This document shows positions 17,462 through 25,768 of a DNA stretch of 64,000 bases, in pieces (position 1 is the stretch's first letter; every line of letters begins with the position of its first letter). Below the pieces are notes generated by a model, which saw nothing but the letters and a program-made list of their open reading frames with translations, had not been told where the DNA came from and did no database searches. A program made the translations under genes and the position numbers. The stretch spans positions 62,001 to 126,000 of the forward strand of contig NZ_JBFRBB010000005.1 of the NCBI RefSeq assembly GCF_040932035.1, read 5' to 3'. Source of the DNA: Hoeflea_A sp040932035. GTDB taxonomy: Bacteria; Pseudomonadota; Alphaproteobacteria; Rhizobiales; Rhizobiaceae.

Positions 17462-19094
17462 TACGGCCAAAAAAGGTGACATCCTGCTGGAAATGCGCGA
17501 CGTGCGTATCGACGGCTTCAGCGACGAGCGCTGGCATGAGATCGTCAAAGGCGTAAACCTGACGCTGCGCCGCGGCGAGGTGATGGGGCTGATCGGGGAA
17601 TCGGGCGCCGGCAAGTCGACCCTGGGTCTGGCTGCGATGGGCTATGCCCGCCCCGGCTGCAAGATCACCGGCGGCTCGATCATGTTCGACGGCATGGATC
17701 TGGTGGCTACCAGAGAAGCCGAGAAGCGCAAGCTTTGGGGAACCCGCATCGCCTATGTCGCCCAGTCTGCCGCGGCAGCCTTCAATCCCGCACACCGGCT
17801 GATCGACCAGACCGTCGAAGCCACCGTGCGCGCCCAGTTGCGCAGCGATAAGGAAGCGCGCAGCGATGCACGGGTGCTTTACAAGGACCTGCAGCTTCCC
17901 AATCCCGACACGATCGGCGACCGCTATCCGCACCAGGTTTCGGGCGGCCAGTTGCAGCGCGTCATGACCGCCATGGCAATGTCACCACGCCCGGATCTCA
18001 TCATTTTCGACGAGCCGACAACGGCTCTTGATGTGACAACGCAGGTCGAAGTACTGGCCGCGATGCGCGAGATCGTCGAGACTTTCCACGTTGCGGCGAT
18101 CTACATCACCCACGATCTTGCCGTCGTTGCCCAGATGGCGGATTTCATCAAGGTGCTGCGATTCGGCGAAGAGGTGGAACAGGCCGATACCAGGACCATG
18201 CTGGAAGCGCCCAAAATGCCCTATACCAAATCGCTCTGGTCGGTGCGCGAGCTGGAAAAGCCTGAAGACAAGGGCAAAGACATCATCATGGAGATCAAGG
18301 GCGTTGACGCCGCCTATGGCGATCTCAAGGTGCTGGACAATGTGAACATCAAAATTCCGCGCGGCCGCACCGTCGCCGTCGTGGGCGAATCGGGATCGGG
18401 CAAGTCGACAACCGCCCGTGTCATGACCGGTCTGCTGCCGCCGCTGAAAGGCGAGGTCCTTTTCAACGGCGAGCCGTTGCCGGGTGCCCTGAAGGAACGC
18501 TCACGCGATCAGCTCCACCGCATTCAGATGATCTACCAGATGGCCGATACCGCCATGAACCCGCGCCAGACGGTGGAAGAGATCATCGGCAGGCCGCTGG
18601 AGTTTTATCTCGGTCTCAAAGGCCGCGAACGCGAGAACCGTGTCATCGAGCTTTTGAAGATGATCGAGCTCGACGAGAGCTTCATGGACCGCCTGCCGAG
18701 CGAGCTTTCCGGCGGACAAAAGCAGCGCATATGCATCGCCCGCGCCCTGGCGGCCGATCCCGACATCATCATATGCGACGAAATCACTTCCGCGCTCGAC
18801 CAGATCGTCCAGGAGGATATCCTCAAGCTGCTGTTGCGCCTGCAGCGCGATCTCGGCATCACCTATATGTTCATCACCCACGACATTGCGACGGTCAAAG
18901 CCATCTCCGACGAGATCGTGGTCATGTTCCAGGGCAAGGTTGTCGAACAGGGGCTGAAAAGCGAGATTCTTTCTCCGCCGCATCCCGACTACACCGAGCT
19001 TTTGCTGTCCTCCGTTCCGGAAATGGACCCCGACTGGCTCACCCACCTGCTTGAAGAACGGCAAAAGACCGAGGGCCAGACGGCTGCCGAATAA
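17451..19094 (+). CDS. Peptide-type ABC transporter ATPase, fused DppD-DppF
   Basis: 547-residue protein with two complete nucleotide-binding domains, a fusion of the usual DppD and DppF. The start ATG at 17451 overlaps the upstream permease stop by 11 bp; an earlier in-frame start lies inside that gene. Domain 1 has Walker A GESGAGKST, signature VSGGQLQR and Walker B LIIFDEPTT. Domain 2 has GESGSGKST, LSGGQKQR and IIICDEITSALD, the last with Ile in place of the usual Pro. Both domains keep the catalytic Glu. Last gene of the importer operon. Confidence 0.9.
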   Translation: MSSDTAKKGDILLEMRDVRIDGFSDERWHEIVKGVNLTLRRGEVMGLIGESGAGKSTLGLAAMGYARPGCKITGGSIMFDGMDLVATREAEKRKLWGTRIAYVAQSAAAAFNPAHRLIDQTVEATVRAQLRSDKEARSDARVLYKDLQLPNPDTIGDRYPHQVSGGQLQRVMTAMAMSPRPDLIIFDEPTTALDVTTQVEVLAAMREIVETFHVAAIYITHDLAVVAQMADFIKVLRFGEEVEQADTRTMLEAPKMPYTKSLWSVRELEKPEDKGKDIIMEIKGVDAAYGDLKVLDNVNIKIPRGRTVAVVGESGSGKSTTARVMTGLLPPLKGEVLFNGEPLPGALKERSRDQLHRIQMIYQMADTAMNPRQTVEEIIGRPLEFYLGLKGRERENRVIELLKMIELDESFMDRLPSELSGGQKQRICIARALAADPDIIICDEITSALDQIVQEDILKLLLRLQRDLGITYMFITHDIATVKAISDEIVVMFQGKVVEQGLKSEILSPPHPDYTELLLSSVPEMDPDWLTHLLEERQKTEGQTAAE

Positions 19095-19165
19095 TTCTTG
19101 ATGTTCAACGTCATTGTAGTATGGATGGGAAATCCGGAACGGAACTTGCCGTTGCGGACACGAGC

Positions 19166-19242
19166 GGTCCCGTAGCTCAGCAGGATAGAGCATCAGATTC
19201 CTAATCTGAGGGTCACAGGTTCGAATCCTGTCGGGATCGCCA
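19166..19242 (+). tRNA. tRNA-Arg (anticodon CCU)
   Basis: 77-nt tRNA including an encoded CCA end. The acceptor stem pairs GGTCCCG with CGGGATC (one G-U), the D-arm GTAGCTCAGCAGGATAGAGC is canonical, the anticodon stem TCAGA/TCTGA encloses TTCCTAA giving anticodon CCT, and the T-arm holds GGTTCGAATCC. It reads AGG codons. No integrase or repeat of its 3' end was seen nearby. Confidence 0.95.
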
Positions 19243-19341
19243 TTTTTCAAAAAAGTCGGACAACGCAAGCTCTTGACTGTCTTGTTGCGACAGGGCCATC
19301 CGTCAGCAAGTCCCCTATTCCGGTCACCAAATACTCTCCCG

Positions 19342-20403
19342 TTATTCATAACCGGTCATCTCCAGATAGCCGCGGCCGCCATGGCTGCCAACGACGGTGA
19401 TAGGGCCTTCCCAATAGGGCACCATAGTTTCCATCCAGCTATTCGGGTTGATCGCCTCGACTGTGATGTCGAGATCGCGCTCGGCAAGCTGCAGCCGCCA
19501 CTCAATCGGAAGCGCGCGGTTTGCAACCTTTTGGGCGCGTCCCGGCGTCATCTGCAACACGCCGTCGCCATAAGCGGTGGTCTCACCGGAGGGGTCGATC
19601 CAGGTGGCCGAGGTGTAGGCGTCCTCGCTGCGGCTGCGCAGGCGGAATCCCATCAGCTTCGAGCCATCATCAAAATGCAGCGACAGCCAGTCCCAGCCGG
19701 TCTGGTCCGGATCGAGCGGCTGGGAAGACCATTCGCGGTCGAGCCAGGCCTGGCCGCTGACCTCAACGGGGCCGGACGGCAGGTTGATTTTGCCCGTCAC
19801 GGTGTAGAAGGGCTGCGAATAGTAGTAACTCGCCTGACCCGAGGTCGATTTGACCGAAAAACCATCGTCTCCGTGCAGGACCAGCGGTCCTGCGGCTGTG
19901 AGCTTGATGTCGTAGGAAAAGTCCGGACCGCGGGCGGTCACGTGAAGCGCCGCCAGCGGGTCCTCGCCGGCTGCTGCCCCGCTGTTCATCTGCCAATCGT
20001 CGATCCAGGCGGAAAACGGGTCTGCCGCCACACCGGCCTGGCCGATTCCGCCGCGGGCAAACCGCTCGGTTGAAAAGTGCCGGCTCGCGGTGGTCACCGC
20101 GGCATGGGCCATAAATGTCTGAGAGGCGGACCAGCCATTATCGGCCCCGGGCCGCAAAGCAGAGCGGAACAGCGTCCATTGCAGGCCGAAATCGGCGCCG
20201 TTCGCGCCCTTCAGATTGGCGGTCAGGTACCACCATTCGATGCGAAAATCGGGATGCGGCCCGTGATCGTCGGGGAAGACGAGCGCCTGCCCCGGTTCCG
20301 GGTTCGAAAATCCATCGCTTTCCGTTCCAAGGCCAGCGAAGCCCTGTGCCAGGGCTCCGGTCGCAATCATGACAAGCAGCACTGCGAGAATTCTAACGCT
20401 CAT
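19342..20403 (-). CDS. Secreted AttH/CrtC-like lipocalin-domain protein
   Basis: 353-residue exported protein of the AttH/hydroxyneurosporene-synthase-like group (sometimes annotated as predicted secreted hydrolase). The start at 20403 gives a clean signal peptide (MSVRILAVLLVMIATGALA) and overlaps the permease stop by 11 bp; a longer open frame to 20472 runs into the permease gene. Conserved patterns include the FRIEWWYLTANL strand, GLQWTLFRSAL, FMAHAAVT, AWLDREWSSQPL and GWDWLSLHFDDGSKLMGFRLR. In Agrobacterium-type attEFGH clusters the homologue accompanies an FtsX-type ABC exporter, as here. Its ligand is unknown; a lipidic molecule is plausible for the fold. Confidence 0.8.
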   Translation of the reverse strand: MSVRILAVLLVMIATGALAQGFAGLGTESDGFSNPEPGQALVFPDDHGPHPDFRIEWWYLTANLKGANGADFGLQWTLFRSALRPGADNGWSASQTFMAHAAVTTASRHFSTERFARGGIGQAGVAADPFSAWIDDWQMNSGAAAGEDPLAALHVTARGPDFSYDIKLTAAGPLVLHGDDGFSVKSTSGQASYYYSQPFYTVTGKINLPSGPVEVSGQAWLDREWSSQPLDPDQTGWDWLSLHFDDGSKLMGFRLRSRSEDAYTSATWIDPSGETTAYGDGVLQMTPGRAQKVANRALPIEWRLQLAERDLDITVEAINPNSWMETMVPYWEGPITVVGSHGGRGYLEMTGYE

Positions 20404-22795
20404 GAGCAAAGACCTTGAGAAATTCTGCGGGCCGGGTCCGGGCGAGGCGCCAGACGGGAATGGCGGCGGCAAAGCCGGCTGCGATCATCGCCAGGACCAG
20501 CAACCACAGCCAGTCGGCCGGAAAGATGTGCATCGGCAGGCGCCAGCCGAACGCCTCGACATTGACGATGGCGAGCAGCACCCAGGCGAGAGCCAGGCCG
20601 ACCGGCAGCGCCACCAGCCAGGTAAGAAACGCAAGCGCAACTGTGCGCAGCATCTCCAGTCGGGCGAGCGTGGCGCGCGTCGTGCCGACTGCCCAGACCG
20701 GTGCCATCTGAGACAGGCGCATCGTTGAGAGCGTCAGCAGTTTTGCGAGCATGGCAAAGCCGGCAATGCCCAGCGTCAGCGTGTTGAGAGCGCCCGTCAC
20801 AAGGAAGGTGCGGTCGAACACCCGCAGCGAAAACCGTTTGAGATCGGCCTGATTGAGGATGTTGCCGGGGGAGAGGCCAAACTCGCCAACGAGCGCCGCC
20901 ACGAGCGCCTCCGCCCGCTCGGGCGCCACCCGGACAGCGTGCCGCAATTTTGGAATGTCCGGAAAATAACGCATGAGCCTGTCGTGACTGACAATCACCT
21001 GTCCCGTCGGATTGCCGTAGTCGGAATATATGCCGACGATCTCTTCCGTCCAGCCGGGCGCTACCGGCAGGCGGTCGCCCAGCCGGTAGCCGCCGCGCCG
21101 GAAGAGTTGCTCGTTGATCAGTGCGCCGTCGCCCGCGGCCACCCGGTCCCAGACATTTTCCCCGCGCTCCAACAAAGGCCAATGGTCCCGGTAGGTGGCG
21201 TGATCGGCGATGCCGTAAAGGAAGACCGGCAGCCCAACGATCTCAATCTCGGTTGTCCGGATCGGCAGCACGGCATCCGCCCGCTCGGCAAGAAACGCCC
21301 GCAAGGCTTCGGCCTCGGCTTCGTTGTCCGCGGCAACATAGAGCTCCGACGCCAGGCGCTGGTCAAGCCAGCCGGTGAAGGTGTACCGGAACGACGCGAC
21401 CATGGTGCTGACGCCGATATTGGCGGCGAGCGCCAGCATAAGTGCCATGAGTGCCAGCGACAGACCCGGAACCTGCTGGCGCATGTCGGCCCACACCCAT
21501 TCGGCGATCGCTGAGCGGGCCGTGCGCGCACCGAGCCTGAGAGCCAGGATCAGGAGGGCGGGCAGGAGCATCGCGGCGCCGAGAAGCAGGGTTCCAAGTG
21601 TCAGAAATCCGGCTGACAGGCCACCGCCGAACCAGGCCGTTGTTAACGACATCAGCAAAAACACCGCAGCGGCGAATGCTGTCCAGCGGCTGTTCTTCAG
21701 GCTTGCCATAGCCCAGGCCCGGGGCTGAGCCGGGGCGAGCAGCGGCATGCGCGCGATGCGCCACAGCCCCTGGCCGACGGCTAGCAGGGCACCGCCAAAG
21801 GCGATGGCGAGGCCGGTCAGGATCCAGTCCGGCCGCAAGGCGAGCGAGCCGGGCACAGATGCGCCATAGAGGCCCGCAAGCGTCGCTGCAACGTCCGGCA
21901 GCAGCGCCGCGGCGATGCCGTAGCCAAGAACCACGCCAAGCAACCCGGCAATCAGCGCCAGGACCAGCGTTTCGGTGAGGAGAAGCAGAATGACTGTCCG
22001 GTTTGGCATACCGAGTGCCCGAAGGGTCCGGATCACCGTGCGGCGCTGTTCGAAGGCAAGGCCGATCGTTGCATGGACGATGAACAGGCCGACAGCGAAG
22101 GACAGGAACCCGAAGGCCGTCAGGTTGAGATGGAAACTATCCGTCAGCCGGGCGATGTCGCCCTGCGGGTCGGGTTCAATGCGCTCAAGGTCCGGCGCGA
22201 TCTCGGACAGCGGCGCAAGGCCTGCGGGCTGGTCGGACGCCAGCAGCAGATAGTCGAAATCCTGCCGCTTCAGCAGCGTCCAGGCGGTCGGGATATCGGC
22301 CATCAGATCGCCCGGCACGACCTGCAGCGAGGTACGCAGGTTGAGGCCGCTCTTGCTCAGCGCCTCCGCGGTCTCAGGATGGACGAGAACAAGATCGTTG
22401 CCGGCAACGATATCAGCGATGCCGGTATCGCCCGAAAGCCCGAAGGAGGTGGCTCCTTGCGGCAGGGTGAAGACGTCGATTCCCATGACCCGCACGCGGG
22501 TCCGCCCCAGCCGCAGGGTACCCTCGACGACGGGGGACACCAGCCAGCCGGCGCGCCGCAGCGCAACGAACCGGTCCGCAGTGATCGGTAAGCCGGTTTT
22601 GGACTGAAGACGCTTCAGCGTGTCCTGTCCGAGAACGGCTGCTGCACGGTCGTAACTCGACCGGGCTTCGCTGTTGATCGCCTGCACACCCGTCCACAGC
22701 CCGGTGGCCAATGCAAGGCCGACGATCAAGGTCGCTAGCTGCAGCGGCCGGTAATGCCAGTGCGATAACAGCGCCGAAATACCCGCCGCGATCAT
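20393..22795 (-). CDS. FtsX/MacB-type ABC transporter permease, fused AttF-AttG-like
   Basis: 800-residue inner-membrane protein with two FtsX-type permease halves, each with membrane helices around an extracytoplasmic domain. An N-terminal helix follows LSHWHYRPLQLATLIVGLALATGLWTG. A first helix cluster near residue 220 carries LAFEQRRTVIRTLRALGM and a second at the C-terminus carries TLSTMRLSQMAPVWAVGTTRATLARLEMLR. In attF/attG the halves are separate genes. It overlaps the ATPase by ATGA and the AttH-like gene by 11 bp. Such systems usually extract lipids or lipoproteins from the inner membrane or act mechanically rather than import solutes. Confidence 0.82.
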   Translation of the reverse strand: MIAAGISALLSHWHYRPLQLATLIVGLALATGLWTGVQAINSEARSSYDRAAAVLGQDTLKRLQSKTGLPITADRFVALRRAGWLVSPVVEGTLRLGRTRVRVMGIDVFTLPQGATSFGLSGDTGIADIVAGNDLVLVHPETAEALSKSGLNLRTSLQVVPGDLMADIPTAWTLLKRQDFDYLLLASDQPAGLAPLSEIAPDLERIEPDPQGDIARLTDSFHLNLTAFGFLSFAVGLFIVHATIGLAFEQRRTVIRTLRALGMPNRTVILLLLTETLVLALIAGLLGVVLGYGIAAALLPDVAATLAGLYGASVPGSLALRPDWILTGLAIAFGGALLAVGQGLWRIARMPLLAPAQPRAWAMASLKNSRWTAFAAAVFLLMSLTTAWFGGGLSAGFLTLGTLLLGAAMLLPALLILALRLGARTARSAIAEWVWADMRQQVPGLSLALMALMLALAANIGVSTMVASFRYTFTGWLDQRLASELYVAADNEAEAEALRAFLAERADAVLPIRTTEIEIVGLPVFLYGIADHATYRDHWPLLERGENVWDRVAAGDGALINEQLFRRGGYRLGDRLPVAPGWTEEIVGIYSDYGNPTGQVIVSHDRLMRYFPDIPKLRHAVRVAPERAEALVAALVGEFGLSPGNILNQADLKRFSLRVFDRTFLVTGALNTLTLGIAGFAMLAKLLTLSTMRLSQMAPVWAVGTTRATLARLEMLRTVALAFLTWLVALPVGLALAWVLLAIVNVEAFGWRLPMHIFPADWLWLLVLAMIAAGFAAAIPVWRLARTRPAEFLKVFAHER

Positions 22796-23448
22796 TGCAG
22801 CCGGCCGTGCGTCAGATGCAGCCGCCGGTTTAAAAGGCTGGCCAGGCGAACCGAATGCGTGACCAGGATGAAGCCGGCCTTTACGTCCGCAACAAGCTGC
22901 AGCATCAGGTCAATGACGGCGTCGCCTGTGTCCTCGTCAAGGTTTCCTGTCGGCTCATCGGCAAGGATCAGTTCGGGCCTGGCTGCGAGCGTCCGGCCGA
23001 TTGCCACCCGCTGCTGCTGGCCGCCTGAAAGCTGTTCCGGATAGCGTTTGAGACACTCTATCAGACCGAGCCGCTCCGTCAGGTGGGTGTTCCAGTCACG
23101 GTCAAGACGCCCTGCCAGCCGGGCATGAAAGGCAAGGTTTTGCGCAACCGTCAGCGATGGGATGAGGTTGAACTGTTGAAACACAAGGCCGATCCTGTCA
23201 CGACGCAAGGCAGCAAGTTGCGGATCGTCCATGTGCGCAATGTCGGCGCCGGCCACCCTGATTTCGCCGCTGTCGGGCGCGTCCAGTCCGGCTATCAGAT
23301 GCAACAGCGTGCTCTTGCCGGACCCGGATTCCCCCGTCAGCGCCAGATGCTGACCGGCATCGAGTTCCAGCGAAACGCCCTTGAGAACATCGACGGGACC
23401 TTCTTCGGTTGTGAACGATTTCCTGACATCGCGCAGCGCAAGCAGCAT
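22792..23448 (-). CDS. LolD/MacB-type ABC transporter ATPase (AttE-like)
   Basis: 218-residue ATPase. The start is placed at ATG 23448 (MLLALRDVRKSF), since the upstream open frame to 23568 has no homology-like content. Walker A GESGSGKST, Q-loop FQQFNLIPSLTV, signature LSGGQQQR, Walker B LILADEPTGNLD and the H-loop histidine in LVTHSVRLA are all intact. It pairs with the FtsX-type permease that overlaps its stop codon and with the AttH-like secreted protein. Confidence 0.88.
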   Translation of the reverse strand: MLLALRDVRKSFTTEEGPVDVLKGVSLELDAGQHLALTGESGSGKSTLLHLIAGLDAPDSGEIRVAGADIAHMDDPQLAALRRDRIGLVFQQFNLIPSLTVAQNLAFHARLAGRLDRDWNTHLTERLGLIECLKRYPEQLSGGQQQRVAIGRTLAARPELILADEPTGNLDEDTGDAVIDLMLQLVADVKAGFILVTHSVRLASLLNRRLHLTHGRLQ

Positions 23449-23652
23449 GGTGGATCCGGTATTGGTTTCAGGCAGTACATTAGAGGGTTTGGTAACTGGT
23501 TGGAAATGTCTGGCTGGGGCTAATTTTCCGCCGCCGGATAATGATGGCTGATACGGTCCAACCTGCATACGCCTTGTCGATATCTACCTGTAGAGCCGGC
23601 ATCCGGATATCGGCAAATTTGCGCACGCCTTTCAAAGGCGAACGAATCTATT

Positions 23653-24297
23653 TCACCCGTCACCGCTCTTTTCGCCCGACAACTGTGATGAATAAAAGTA
23701 GACGATCGCCTGCGCCCGGTTTTTGACGGAGAGCTTTTCGTAGATGTTCGAAAGATGAAATTTGACCGTGTTGGTCGAGATCTGCAGTGCCTTTGAAAGT
23801 TCGCGGTTGGACATGCCATTGGACAGGGCCTCCAAAATCTGGCGTTCCTTGCGCGACAGGCTGTAAATCGGATCCTGTTGCATCTGGCGCACGTCAACGA
23901 ACGGAAACACCATTTTTCCGGCAGCCACGTCGGCACAGGTCTCCAGCAACCCCTCAACCTCGCCTGACCGTGGTGCAAATCCTGCTGCTCCGGCTTGCAT
24001 CGCAAGTCTGGGAAAGTCCCCCGTAGCGTCGCCATAAACCACAAAACGGGGCGCGTTTTCGTTTTCGCGCAGCACTTCGATCAACTTCGCCGCACCCAGG
24101 ACAGGCAGGTTCCAGTCGATCACACCGACCTGTACCGGCACCCGCATCACAATTCCAAGAAAGCCCTCGGCTGTTGCGGATGTGGCCACCAGAGAGAAAC
24201 GCGGATCCCGCTCGAAAATCTCGGACATGGCCGAAAGTACCAGCGGATTGCTGTCCGCAAGCAATATGTTGATCGGCGTCTTGTGATCCTCAACCAT
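23653..24297 (-). CDS. NarL/LuxR-family response regulator with atypical receiver
   Basis: 214-residue protein with an N-terminal receiver-like domain (about 1-125) and a C-terminal LuxR helix-turn-helix (SLSRKERQILEALSNGMSNRELSKALQISTNTVKFHLSNIYEKL). The phospho-acceptor Asp is present in GVIDWNLP, and one acid-pocket Asp in LLADSN. The conserved Thr/Ser after strand 4 and the Lys after strand 5 are not evident (VVYGDA; AAGFAPRSGE), so phosphorylation control may be altered. No histidine kinase is adjacent. It is divergent from the serine-cycle operon and is the obvious candidate for its regulator. Confidence 0.82.
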   Translation of the reverse strand: MVEDHKTPINILLADSNPLVLSAMSEIFERDPRFSLVATSATAEGFLGIVMRVPVQVGVIDWNLPVLGAAKLIEVLRENENAPRFVVYGDATGDFPRLAMQAGAAGFAPRSGEVEGLLETCADVAAGKMVFPFVDVRQMQQDPIYSLSRKERQILEALSNGMSNRELSKALQISTNTVKFHLSNIYEKLSVKNRAQAIVYFYSSQLSGEKSGDG

Positions 24298-24378
24298 TTG
24301 TTTTCACGTTTGTATTTTTAAAAAACCACCCGTTTGAATGGGCTTAAATGTCGCGTTATTGGAAAAACCTATACTTTC

Positions 24379-24398
24379 GGGTAGGTCAATCGCTACCC
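24379..24398. promoter_or_regulatory. Inverted repeat between the LuxR-type gene and sga
   Basis: GGGTAG (24379-24384) and CTACCC (24393-24398) form a perfect 6-bp inverted repeat with an 8-bp spacer. An overlapping ACCTA...TAGGT pair lies at 24367-24386 and a further ATACCC at 24405-24410. TACCCAT (24394-24400) fits the NarL heptamer TACYYMT, which suits the NarL-type gene next door. The position, about 120 bp before sga and 80 bp before the regulator gene, fits an operator for either. Confidence 0.45.
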
Positions 24399-24514
24399 AT
24401 TTAGATACCCAAAAGCAGTAGTAAATTACGTTGTGTCATCGGGCAAGCCCGGGTTTTTCTATACGCCACCAAATTAAACGGGGCCGAGCGGTCCCCAGCG
24501 GAGGATATGACCTG

Positions 24515-25759
24515 ATGACACTCCAGATTTTTCCCCAGCTCGAGATCCCCGAGACGCTTGCCGCGGGTCCCGGACCTGGCAACACCGATGCGCGTGTACT
24601 TCAGGCCTTTGCCAGCGCCGGTGTCGCGGATCACATGCAAGGTGATGTCCTTCGGGGGATGATCGAATGCAAGCATATGCTGCGTGAAATCTGGGGCACC
24701 GAAAACACCCATACCTTTGCCGTGGCAGGCACCGGCTGGAGCGGCCTCGACGCGATGTTCTCAGCTGTTATGCCGGGTGACAAGGTGGTTGCCTTTTCAA
24801 ACGGCACATTCTCGGGAATCGACGCGCTGACGCTGCGGATCAAGGCGGCGACCCCGGCAGAACTGGCCGCGGATTCGCTCAATCCGCAGGCGGCCAGCGT
24901 AACCGTGATCGAGGTGCCGCACGGCCAGTCCGTAACCGGCGAAATTGTGGAAGCAGCCCTTGCCGAACACAAGCCGAAATGGGCCTTCATGGCGCATTGG
25001 GAAACCGGCTCGGGCCGCATCAACGACATCCAGGGCTTTTCCGATGCCTGCGAACGCCATGGCGTGATGGGGCTGGTCGATGCCGTTTCCTCGCTTGGCG
25101 TCGAGGATTTCTCCATCGACGACTATCCGGGCGTCGCCGGCTGGGCATCCTGCCCGCAGAAGGGTCTGTGCTGCCTGCCACTCACCTATGCGCCGGTCAG
25201 CTTCCGTGATGACTATATCGCCTCGCTCAGGGCAAGCGGCGCCTACACCTACGTGCACAACCCCATCTTCGAGGCGCGCCACTGGGGCATCATCGACGGT
25301 GCCGATGTCGAAAAGGGCACCTATCACCGCACCCATTCCGGCTACGCGGTTGCCGCCTTCCATGAATCGCTGCGCCTCACCCTTCAGGAAGGGCGCGCCA
25401 ACCGCGCCGAATCCTACCGGATGCACGAAGCCGCCCTGCGCGAGGCCGTCGCTGCCATGGGCTGCGAGGTAACCTCGGACATGACCAGCCTCGTCGTTTT
25501 GAACCTGCCGGGTGATCTTGCCGGGCGCGAGATGGAACTTGTGCAGAACTGCCGCGCCGAGGGCTTCGGCATCTGGCCGACCCTTTCGGCTCCCGTGCAG
25601 ATCCGCATTGGTATCCTGAACCAGCTGCGCCCCTCCGCCATCTGGGAGATCGTCAGGCGCTTCGCCGACGCGATGCGGGCCTTGGGGGCGGATGTGGATC
25701 AGGCCGCGGTCGACGCGATCCTCGACAAGCACTACGCGACGGCCGTTGCCGCGCAATAG
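24515..25759 (+). CDS. sga: Serine-glyoxylate aminotransferase
   Basis: 414-residue class V PLP aminotransferase that converts serine and glyoxylate to hydroxypyruvate and glycine in the serine cycle. The start ATG at 24515 follows CGGAGGATATGACCTG; an upstream in-frame ATG at 24431 has no family-like sequence. The N-terminal AAGPGPGNTDARVLQA, the DAVSSLGVEDFSIDDY segment and Lys216 in CPQKGLCCLP (Schiff base) are clear. Function is supported by seven further serine-cycle genes in the same operon. It is the first gene, 9 bp before mtkA. Confidence 0.93.
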   Translation: MTLQIFPQLEIPETLAAGPGPGNTDARVLQAFASAGVADHMQGDVLRGMIECKHMLREIWGTENTHTFAVAGTGWSGLDAMFSAVMPGDKVVAFSNGTFSGIDALTLRIKAATPAELAADSLNPQAASVTVIEVPHGQSVTGEIVEAALAEHKPKWAFMAHWETGSGRINDIQGFSDACERHGVMGLVDAVSSLGVEDFSIDDYPGVAGWASCPQKGLCCLPLTYAPVSFRDDYIASLRASGAYTYVHNPIFEARHWGIIDGADVEKGTYHRTHSGYAVAAFHESLRLTLQEGRANRAESYRMHEAALREAVAAMGCEVTSDMTSLVVLNLPGDLAGREMELVQNCRAEGFGIWPTLSAPVQIRIGILNQLRPSAIWEIVRRFADAMRALGADVDQAAVDAILDKHYATAVAAQ

Positions 25760-25768
25760 GAGGAAACA

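Noticed and set aside
18501..19349. 282-codon minus-strand open frame across the ABC ATPase end and the tRNA, containing RIRTCDPQIRNLMLYPAELR
   Set aside because: This peptide is the reverse-strand translation of the tRNA-Arg gene, a well-known source of spurious protein annotations; the rest is antisense to the ATPase gene.
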